Shown here: positions 1-4,377 of the stretch, in pieces | How positions within the stretch are numbered: position 1 is the stretch's first letter | How the letters are laid out: every line of letters starts with the position of its first letter | Assembly: GCA_023262305.1 (NCBI GenBank) | Contig: JALRCK010000132.1 | Location: 1 to 6,439 of the forward strand | Direction: 5' to 3' | Length of the DNA stretch: 6,439 nt | Origin: Deltaproteobacteria bacterium | GTDB lineage: Bacteria > Bdellovibrionota_C > UBA2361 > OMII01 | The notes under the pieces: model-generated | The model's database searches: none | What the model saw: the letters and a program-made list of their open reading frames with translations, nothing else | What the model was told of the DNA's origin: nothing | Position numbers and translations under genes: made by a program

Positions 1-156
1 GCCCCGGAGCTTGTCGTCTCTCCTTCGAGCGAGTACTCGACGCTATTTTTTCACGGTCCTCAATGTCGATCGTAACACAGCTGAACACGCTATGCTTCTT
101 TAGTTGGTCCTAAGGATTATACTGGTGAAACTTGTGAGTTTCTTTTCGCGCAAAAA

Positions 157-477
157 ATGGGCTGTAAGCTCAATGGGGTTCGTGTATCTACGACACAAGT
201 AGATTCTTTGCTATACAACCTCCCCTTTTATCATGGCTGGGCCGCTGCCAAGTTATACAAGAGCAACCCAAAGGTGTTTTTTGCACCAAATTGGCAAGAC
301 ATCTATGCGACCGACGAAGAGCGAACGATGACTTTTGAGGCTTCCGCCATTATGGGCGACAACTTGAGAAGTATCTACATGAAGCTCGGCTATGAGATTA
401 TCGAACTGCCTCTCTCAAGACCTGAGGATAGGCTCCAGTTTATGTTCGATAAGTCACCCCTAAGTCTGCTAGATTAG
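157..477 (+). CDS. C-terminal part of an AAA-type ATPase (AAA_28-like), probably truncated
   Basis: The 106-residue product resembles the C-terminal third of small predicted ATPases of the AAA_28 type. The stretch KVFFAPNWQDIYATDEER (about residues 39-56) followed by LGYEIIELPLSRPEDRLQFMF (about 77-97) matches the family pattern of a hydrophobic strand, a PPW-like loop with EIY/EIF, D.ER, and a final LGYE.VELP...EER strand-helix. Family members are roughly 180-200 residues and start with a Walker A loop, which is absent here. The frame stays open upstream to about position 85 but offers no ATG and no ribosome binding site. ATG 157 is therefore the first usable start and may not be authentic. 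The gene ends just before the first attC, as a cassette gene should. It is probably the 3' remnant of a gene damaged at its 5' end and unlikely to hydrolyse ATP. The family call comes from motif memory, not a search. Confidence 0.5.
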   Translation: MGCKLNGVRVSTTQVDSLLYNLPFYHGWAAAKLYKSNPKVFFAPNWQDIYATDEERTMTFEASAIMGDNLRSIYMKLGYEIIELPLSRPEDRLQFMFDKSPLSLLD

Positions 478-479
478 GG

Positions 480-535
480 AGGTAACAAAATATTCGAGCG
501 GATCGCTAAGGCGCCCGCTCACTGAAACGTTATCC
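480..535 (+). repeat. attC recombination site 1 (closes cassette A)
   Basis: The left core is AGGTAAC (480-486) and the right core GTTATCC (529-535). An inner stem pairs GAGCGG (496-501) with CCGCTC (515-520). Crossover is expected after G529. The left core is the most divergent of the five sites, since the others read GGATAAC. The site starts directly after the ATPase-fragment stop codon and its length is 56 bp. Confidence 0.75.
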
Positions 536-560
536 GTATAATTAATTCGGGGCATTGAAT

Positions 561-917
561 ATGAAGAGAATTGTTTTCAGTTTTGCATTCGCCTTGATTG
601 CGGTAAATGCCGCGTCAGCACAAACATGTCCGACCGGGGTGATGGAAAGATGCATGTATGCCGCGGGAGTGTCCTGCGAAACGGCGAACGTTGGTTGCCA
701 AAAAGAAATGTTTTCGGCGATTCCGGAAAACATCGCTGTTAACGCAAGTAACTTATGTTGCCAAAGTTCACGCACCGCACGAAGTTTCACTACTTGCATT
801 AACGGATGGATGCAGAAGGTCCGCGCTCTTAAGATATTGGACAGCTCTTTCAGGAGCTCTACATTAGATTATCTAAATAACGTGAGACGTTTCGGGTTCA
901 AGTCGCGTTGCGGATAA
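561..917 (+). CDS. small secreted cysteine-rich protein of unknown function
   Basis: I do not recognise a family. The 118-residue product begins with a clear Sec signal peptide: a charged MKR, a hydrophobic core FSFAFALIAV, and an AASA cleavage motif with predicted cleavage after Ala20. The mature part of about 98 residues has eight cysteines (residues 23, 31, 39, 46, 66, 67, 79 and 117), including a vicinal CC pair. An even number of cysteines in a small exported protein suggests disulfide bonding in the periplasm or outside the cell. ATG 561 is preferred over the in-frame TTG 555, because it starts the basic n-region of the signal peptide directly. No strong Shine-Dalgarno is visible. The stop codon TAA lies inside the left core of the following attC. 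This is the only gene of its cassette. A role as effector, inhibitor or surface factor would be guesswork. Confidence 0.8.
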   Translation: MKRIVFSFAFALIAVNAASAQTCPTGVMERCMYAAGVSCETANVGCQKEMFSAIPENIAVNASNLCCQSSRTARSFTTCINGWMQKVRALKILDSSFRSSTLDYLNNVRRFGFKSRCG

Positions 918-997
918 CCCTGCGCGGGACACGATCGCGTGGAAGTGAGGTGCATAACTAGGAGCGGATCGCCGCGCCGGTCCGCGCAACGTTATCC
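912..997 (+). repeat. attC recombination site 2 (closes cassette B)
   Basis: The cores are GGATAAC (912-918) and GTTATCC (991-997), perfect complements. The inner arm TGCGCGG (921-927) pairs with CCGCGCA (982-988). The following AC (929-930) pairs with GT (980-981) and leaves G928 unpaired on the left arm, as expected for an attC extrahelical base. Length is 86 bp. The left core supplies the stop codon of the preceding gene. Confidence 0.92.
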
Positions 998-1002
998 AGG
1001 AG
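998..1002 (+). promoter_or_regulatory. ribosome binding site that selects the TTG start at 1009
   Basis: AGGAG lies six bases before TTG 1009 and directly after the attC right core at 991-997. It is the main reason for accepting a TTG start for the CdiI-like gene. Confidence 0.75.
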
Positions 1003-1008
1003 CTGAAT

Positions 1009-1320
1009 TTGAGCGACATTCAAGATGAGCCCCTATTTCAGTTTATAGCGGGATATTTCCACGAAGATTGGGTTGAAGACGATCCTGATTGGCGGTCCGT
1101 CGTTCGTCGCTATATCAAGGATACCAATATCGCCGACAAACAGGGCACGGCGGCCGGTATCAGCCAGTTGATTGCCAGCGATCTCACTGACGCTCAGCTG
1201 CAGCAAACAATGCAAGATAAGTATGGCCTTTATTATATTCCTGAGGCGGATGGCCATGGGGCTCGAGAGTGGTTGACGCGGGTTGTCGAGATGTTGAATG
1301 GTACATTAAAAACCGGATAA
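1009..1320 (+). CDS. CdiI-like contact-dependent growth inhibition immunity protein
   Basis: The 103-residue protein resembles the small immunity proteins annotated with contact-dependent growth inhibition (CdiI type). Matching features are an N-terminal LFQFIAGYFHEDW (residues 9-21), a DPDW turn (25-28), a central helix with ISQLIASDLTDAQL (51-64), a GLYYIPEADG loop (73-82) and a closing REWL helix (86-89). Such proteins act in the cytoplasm by binding the toxic C-terminal domain of a specific CdiA toxin. No toxin gene is present, so this would be an orphan immunity gene that could protect against neighbours. The start is TTG 1009, supported by AGGAG at 998-1002 with six bases between; no in-frame ATG lies near. 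The Shine-Dalgarno abuts the upstream attC right core, so the gene carries its own translation signal into any position of the array. The stop TAA lies in the next attC. Confidence 0.75.
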   Translation: MSDIQDEPLFQFIAGYFHEDWVEDDPDWRSVVRRYIKDTNIADKQGTAAGISQLIASDLTDAQLQQTMQDKYGLYYIPEADGHGAREWLTRVVEMLNGTLKTG

Positions 1321-1400
1321 CCAGATTTCACGACCGCGGGCGCAAGCGGTCAGCGTTGAAAATCACAGATCGAGGCGCCGCGGTCTGAAAAAAGTTATCC
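1315..1400 (+). repeat. attC recombination site 3 (closes cassette C)
   Basis: The cores are GGATAAC (1315-1321) and GTTATCC (1394-1400). This is the best-folded site. TTCA (1327-1330), GACCGCGG (1332-1339) and CGC (1341-1343) pair with GCG (1375-1377), CCGCGGTC (1378-1385) and TGAA (1386-1389). C1331 and G1340 stay unpaired on the left arm. Length is 86 bp. The preceding gene's TAA stop is inside the left core. Confidence 0.94.
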
Positions 1401-1420
1401 CATTCCCCACTGAGAGCCCT

Positions 1421-1792
1421 TTGGATACATCGATCGAACAAATTCTAAAACTTGAGACGGAAGTCTGGGAGGCGCTGAGGACTGGCGACTCTAGGCGTGA
1501 TAGCCACATGCTATCGGACGACTTCCTCGGAGTGTACCCGACAGGTTTTGCGAATAAAGCCGAGCACGTTGGTCAGCTCAAAGACGGTCCGACCGTCTTG
1601 AGTTATGAGCTTATCGATCCTCGAATTGTAGTTCTTGGAGAGAAGAGGGTGCTTCTTGCCTACAAGGCTAGTTGGATCCGTCTCAAAAATAGCGCGGCGC
1701 AGCCGCGCGAAGTAATGTTCGTAAGTTCCGTGTGGGAATATCGAGCTGATAGGTGGCTCAACACCTTCAGCCAGGATACGCCAGCTGCGTAG
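1421..1792 (+). CDS. SnoaL/NTF2-like (DUF4440-type) protein
   Basis: The 123-residue protein has the outline of the NTF2-like cone fold of DUF4440/SnoaL relatives. An N-terminal helix IEQILKLETEVWEALRTGD (residues 5-23) is followed by the LSDDFLGVYPTG segment (about 31-42), a HVGQLKDG helix (49-56), and the long paired strands IVVLGEKRVLLAYKASWI and EVMFVSSVWEYRADRWLNTFSQDTP. The family includes enzymes, binding proteins and toxin-immunity components, so no reaction can be assigned. The start is TTG 1421, which keeps the first helix; the next in-frame ATG (codon 30) would remove it. A weak GAGAG precedes the start. It is the first gene of composite cassette D and converges on the reversed toxin-antitoxin pair, with only 11 bases between the two stop codons. 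Its last codons overlap the attC-like hairpin at 1774-1803. Confidence 0.75.
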   Translation: MDTSIEQILKLETEVWEALRTGDSRRDSHMLSDDFLGVYPTGFANKAEHVGQLKDGPTVLSYELIDPRIVVLGEKRVLLAYKASWIRLKNSAAQPREVMFVSSVWEYRADRWLNTFSQDTPAA

Positions 1793-1803
1793 GCGCCTTA
1801 TCC
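1774..1803 (+). repeat. 30-bp attC-like hairpin at a gene junction, possible relic site or two-way terminator
   Basis: The element begins GGATACG and ends CTTATCC, each close to the array cores GGATAAC and GTTATCC. GGATA (1774-1778) pairs with TATCC (1799-1803), and CGCC (1779-1782) pairs with GGCG (1792-1795). CCT is left unpaired on the right and there is a nine-base loop. It is far shorter than a normal attC and lies exactly between two convergent genes. It could be the shrunken remains of an attC or a shared terminator hairpin; it lacks a clear T-run. Confidence 0.45.
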
Positions 1804-2109
1804 TTAGGCTGCCTTTCTTTGTTTCTTCGTCGGCGCGAAGTAAAGTTTTATCCCCACAGCGTCTAGGATAGACGCCAAGCTTGAGAGCTTAGGATTTCCT
1901 TTCTTCGACAGGCTTCGATAGAGATTCTCCCGATTAAGCGATGTCTTCCGAGCAAGGTTTGCCATCCCTCCGCTCGCTTCTACGACATCGCGTAACGCGA
2001 GAAGAAACACCTCCTCAGAATCGCTCATGCATGCGTTGAGATATTCAGCGGCTTCTTTCGGATCCTTGAGCTGCTTGAGGAGCTCGACCCTATAACTTTT
2101 TACTGGCAT
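1804..2109 (-). CDS. HigA-type antitoxin (addiction module antidote, HI1420-like)
   Basis: The 101-residue protein matches the antidote partner of HI1419-type toxins. It opens with a short region around LLKQLKDPKEAAEYLNACM (residues 10-28). An XRE-like helix-turn-helix follows at about 47-70 (GGMANLARKTSLNRENLYRSL), then the family signature GNPKLSSLASILDAVGIKL (71-89) and a basic tail. It should neutralise the upstream toxin by direct binding and repress the shared promoter. Its start overlaps the toxin's 3' end by 20 bases. It has an excellent ribosome binding site (AAGGAG, plus-strand 2117-2122, seven bases before the ATG), which would let antitoxin be made in excess. Toxin-first order is usual for this subfamily. 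The pair is reversed relative to the array. Confidence 0.88.
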   Translation of the reverse strand: MPVKSYRVELLKQLKDPKEAAEYLNACMSDSEEVFLLALRDVVEASGGMANLARKTSLNRENLYRSLSKKGNPKLSSLASILDAVGIKLYFAPTKKQRKAA

Positions 2110-2422
2110 CTTTGTACTCCTTCCAAAATAGTTTCGCTTTCAAAATGTCCCTCGCCTGGGAGCCCTTGTCGCCGCCACACAGAAGGACCACCACCGTATT
2201 TCCATCTCGACCAAAGTAGACACGATACCCCGGACCAAACGAGACTCTGAGTTCAAGAACCCCGGCTCCTACGCTCTTGCAATCACCGAAGTTTCCCAGC
2301 TCAAGCCTATTGATCCGGGCCCGTATGACAGCTCTCGCTTTGACATCCTTCAGATGCATTAGCCAATCGAGAAAGGCGCTTTTGCCACGCCTTTGCTCGT
2401 AAATGACTATCGTCTGATTCAT
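2090..2422 (-). CDS. RelE/HigB-type toxin (addiction module killer protein, HI1419-like)
   Basis: The 110-residue protein has the hallmarks of the RelE-superfamily killer proteins of the HI1419/DUF891 group. These are FLDWL (residues 17-21), a helix RAVIRARINRLELGNFGD (30-47), the core strands LELRVSFGPGYRVYF (56-70), and VVVLLCGGDKGSQARDI (77-93). Relatives cut mRNA at the ribosome; that activity is inferred here, not visible. Length is normal for the family and no frameshift or early stop is present, so it looks intact. It is the first gene of a leftward operon with the antitoxin, transcribed from the promoter at 2429-2457. No Shine-Dalgarno precedes ATG 2422, and the predicted transcript would begin at or next to the ATG. 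Toxin-antitoxin cassettes with their own promoters are a known class in large integrons, where they are thought to limit cassette loss. Confidence 0.88.
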   Translation of the reverse strand: MNQTIVIYEQRRGKSAFLDWLMHLKDVKARAVIRARINRLELGNFGDCKSVGAGVLELRVSFGPGYRVYFGRDGNTVVVLLCGGDKGSQARDILKAKLFWKEYKDASKKL

Positions 2423-2428
2423 GTTTAT

Positions 2429-2457
2429 AATGTAGCTTTAAAGCTACTACGCGTCAA
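2429..2457 (-). promoter_or_regulatory. toxin-antitoxin promoter with palindromic operator
   Basis: Read leftward, a -35 box TTGACG (2457-2452) is followed after 17 bases by a -10-like TACATT (2434-2429). The spacer and first -10 bases contain a perfect 16-bp palindrome, GTAGCTTTAAAGCTAC (2432-2447). That is where a dimeric HigA-like repressor would block polymerase. The expected transcription start is about 2422-2423, at the toxin ATG, implying a leaderless toxin message. Confidence 0.65.
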
Positions 2458-2487
2458 GGTAATAGTAAAGTGTCTGAGTTTACAGTA

Positions 2488-2552
2488 GGATAACAAAGGA
2501 GCGCACCCGGATTTCGACCTGTCGGTCGAAACCGGTGGCTGCCATGTTATCC
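2488..2552 (+). repeat. attC recombination site 4 (closes cassette D)
   Basis: The cores are GGATAAC (2488-2494) and GTTATCC (2546-2552). The apical stem is perfect: TTTCGACC (2512-2519) with GGTCGAAA (2524-2531) around a TGTC loop. Below it, AGC (2500-2502), CACC (2504-2507) and GG (2509-2510) pair with CC, GGTG and GCT at 2532-2540. G2503, C2508 and A2511 are left unpaired on the left arm. Length is 65 bp. Confidence 0.93.
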
Positions 2553-2561
2553 CTCATGACG

Positions 2562-3548
2562 ATGAATAGACTCAAGACATGCAGCACAGTAGTAGCGAGC
2601 GCCCTTGCTATAGCAACCTCATCACTCGTGCACGCCGAAAATAAGGTCGGCGTTATTCTTCCGATGACCGGCGATTTCGCCCGGTATGGAGAGACAGTCC
2701 GACAGGGGCTTGAGAGCGCTAAGCTATCAGCAGTCAAATATGTCTATGAGGATGAGGGATGTAATCCCCGTGCTGCAGTGAGTGCTTTTCATAAGTTGCA
2801 CAGCTTTGACAAGGCGAAGGTTTTTGTGGGGCCATGGTGCGGTTCGCCCCAGATAGCAGTAGCCTCGTTGTTGGCGCAGGTTGATGGTCTAGCCATTCTT
2901 GGGAGCAGCGCACCTGAGAGGGTGTATCAGCTATCATCCGGGCGAACGTTCGCCGTTCAGCCCTCTATCGAAATGGAGTCGACCTACAACGCCAAGGAGG
3001 CGTATCGCCTTGGAGCTCGAAAGGTGGTGATTGTTTTTCTCGAAAATGATTTTAGCCGAGCACATGAAGAGGCTTTCAGGGGAGCATTCCAAGGAGATGT
3101 CCTCGACACTTTAGTATATTCGACTGCGGATGGGTCGGCGCTTCGTGGTATCGCGACCCGAATTAAACAACTTGCCCCAGATACCCTATATATCCCGGAT
3201 GCATTTCCACTGATGCATGGTTTCATCAAACACCTAAGTTCCGTAGGGGTTAGTGCGCTACGCCTCATGAGCGTGTATTCGGCGCAGTCAGATGATGTCT
3301 TGAAAGCTGTTGGGGTCTCGGGCGAGGGGCTTATCTATTCTTATCCTGACATTCCCGACGAGGCGCTCCACCACTATCCGAGAATGGCGGCGCAAGTCCT
3401 TGATCAGGCTCTTCAGCAGTGTCCGAACGTAGACACTGCCTGCATGAAAAAAGCGATCCGTGAAAAGTATTCATTCGATGACCACGGGGTCCTGCCCGGC
3501 AACGTACGTCTTAAAACCATACGTGATGGGAAGTTTGTTTGGTTCTAG
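2562..3548 (+). CDS. periplasmic substrate-binding protein, type 1 (Leu/Ile/Val-binding-like)
   Basis: The 328-residue product begins with a Sec signal peptide (MNRLKTC, a hydrophobic stretch to SSLVHA, cleavage expected after Ala25). The mature protein opens with ENKVGVILPMTGDFARYGETVRQGL, the typical start of the Peripla_BP_6 fold. Other family features are a KVFVGPWCGSPQIAVA segment (about residues 87-102), a hinge strand ARKVVIVFLENDFSRA (about 153-168), and a C-terminal region with the VGVSGEGLIYSYPD element. Such proteins bind amino acids, amides or aromatic acids for an ABC importer, but no permease or ATPase gene is nearby. It may serve a transporter elsewhere or act as a sensor subunit. 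ATG 2562 is preferred over in-frame GTG 2535 and ATG 2544, which lie inside the attC; ATG 2556 is also possible. No clear ribosome binding site is seen. Confidence 0.85.
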   Translation: MNRLKTCSTVVASALAIATSSLVHAENKVGVILPMTGDFARYGETVRQGLESAKLSAVKYVYEDEGCNPRAAVSAFHKLHSFDKAKVFVGPWCGSPQIAVASLLAQVDGLAILGSSAPERVYQLSSGRTFAVQPSIEMESTYNAKEAYRLGARKVVIVFLENDFSRAHEEAFRGAFQGDVLDTLVYSTADGSALRGIATRIKQLAPDTLYIPDAFPLMHGFIKHLSSVGVSALRLMSVYSAQSDDVLKAVGVSGEGLIYSYPDIPDEALHHYPRMAAQVLDQALQQCPNVDTACMKKAIREKYSFDDHGVLPGNVRLKTIRDGKFVWF

Positions 3549-3577
3549 GCGTAATCTTGCACCTCGCTTTTCCACCT

Positions 3578-3686
3578 GTAGCCGGGCTACTCTAATCTCT
3601 CAATGATTTCAGCTGCTAAAAAAGGGCTCAATTCGGAAATAGATGCAACCAGTCGATACCGTGAAGATTTTCGAGTAGCCCGGCTA
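3578..3686. repeat. 14-bp inverted repeat pair, REP-like, between convergent genes
   Basis: TAGCCGGGCTACTC (3579-3592) is repeated in perfect inverted form as GAGTAGCCCGGCTA (3673-3686), 80 bases apart. Each arm is also nearly self-complementary (GTAGCC, one base, GGCTAC at 3578-3590). They can form two small hairpins or one large one. The GTAG start recalls REP elements of some gammaproteobacteria, but the arms are shorter. They lie between the substrate-binding gene and the reversed ORF6N gene, where an attC would be expected, and could also end transcription. Confidence 0.55.
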
Positions 3687-3746
3687 AAGAGATCAATAGC
3701 CTCGTGTCGCACGGCTCTCGCCCCCCGCACAGCCGCCTGTTACTCC

Positions 3747-4268
3747 CTAAAATCCGATCCTCCGCTTCTTTTGTTGCTCGGTCGGCCTCTCAAGTTGTGC
3801 GATTACAAATCGAATCTCTTGCAACTCCTGCTCGTGCTCCGCGAACCCCTGAGCGAGGCGTTTCTCGATGTCTTGCAGCCGCCGCTTTAGCTCTCCGTGT
3901 TCGGCAAGTATAGTCCTCATGCGAATAAAGGTGCGTACGACGATAATACTCGCATGAATCGCGACCTTGCTGCTTAGAACGTTAGCGGCCATGACAGCGC
4001 CATGCTCGGTGAACACGTAAGGTCGATAACGGCGGCCGCCTTTTGGTGCATTTGAGGTCGCAATTTGCGACCTCAAACTTGCAACCTCCTGAAATTCCAG
4101 TTGAAACATAAAATCTTTGGGGAAGCGATCGCGGTTTCGCTTAACCTGCTCATTGAGCCGCTTCGTTGAGACTCCATACAGTCGGGCAAGGTCTTGGTCG
4201 AGAATGACCCGCTGTCCTCGAATGGTGAGAATGGAGCCCTCAATGCTGCAGAATGTGTCTTGTTCCAT
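3747..4268 (-). CDS. ORF6N-domain protein (phage antirepressor-type DNA-binding protein)
   Basis: The 173-residue protein is a typical stand-alone ORF6N protein. Residues about 7-95 carry the domain: ILTIRGQRVILDQDLARLYGVSTKRLNEQVKRN, then RFPKDFMFQLEFQEVASLRSQIATS, GGRRYRPYVFTEHGAVMAANVL and a following helix with VRTFIRMRTIL. The rest is a charged, probably coiled-coil segment (about 118-160) ending in the family's usual RRRIGF-like tail (KKRRIGF). The domain occurs in phage antirepressors and related regulators and probably binds DNA; the target here is unknown. Length is normal and the gene appears intact. It is reversed relative to the array and converges on the substrate-binding gene. 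No Shine-Dalgarno or clear promoter is visible in the 50 bases before the ATG. A 27-bp palindrome lies within the gene. Confidence 0.88.
   Translation of the reverse strand: MEQDTFCSIEGSILTIRGQRVILDQDLARLYGVSTKRLNEQVKRNRDRFPKDFMFQLEFQEVASLRSQIATSNAPKGGRRYRPYVFTEHGAVMAANVLSSKVAIHASIIVVRTFIRMRTILAEHGELKRRLQDIEKRLAQGFAEHEQELQEIRFVIAQLERPTEQQKKRRIGF
4051..4077. repeat. 27-bp near-perfect palindrome inside the ORF6N gene
   Basis: TTTGAGGTCGCAA (4051-4063) is followed after a single T by its exact complement TTGCGACCTCAAA (4065-4077). A further direct copy of the ten-base unit, TTGCAACCTC, lies at 4079-4088. The unit therefore occurs three times within 35 bases. It falls in the codons for SLRSQIATS. 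It could be an intragenic operator or a strong hairpin in the message. Confidence 0.8.
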
Positions 4269-4318
4269 GTAGGTCTAATCGAGAGTGCGCGGTGGAAGTT
4301 GCGTGGTCGAGGGCAAAG

Positions 4319-4374
4319 GGATAACAATTAAAGCCAGCGGAGGGCTTCGCGCCCGCTGCTTATTACTGTTATCC
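4319..4374 (+). repeat. attC recombination site 5 (closes cassette E)
   Basis: The cores are GGATAAC (4319-4325) and GTTATCC (4368-4374). AAGC (4331-4334), AGC (4336-4338) and GGGC (4342-4345) pair with GCCC (4351-4354), GCT (4355-4357) and GCTT (4358-4361) around a TTCGC loop. C4335 and GGA at 4339-4341 are unpaired on the left arm. Length is 56 bp. Confidence 0.92.
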
Positions 4375-4377
4375 ACC

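Noticed and set aside
25..40. CGAGTACTCG palindrome near the window start
   Set aside because: Ten bases with no associated gene start or repeat; expected by chance in several kilobases.
542..799. The peptide SQDTPAA occurs in a reverse shadow frame here and at the end of the NTF2-like protein
   Set aside because: The underlying DNA differs and one frame is antisense to the secreted protein gene, so this is coincidence.
3603..3890. Forward open frame of 95 codons
   Set aside because: Most of it is antisense to the clear ORF6N gene, and its Leu- and Pro-rich translation has no recognisable motif.
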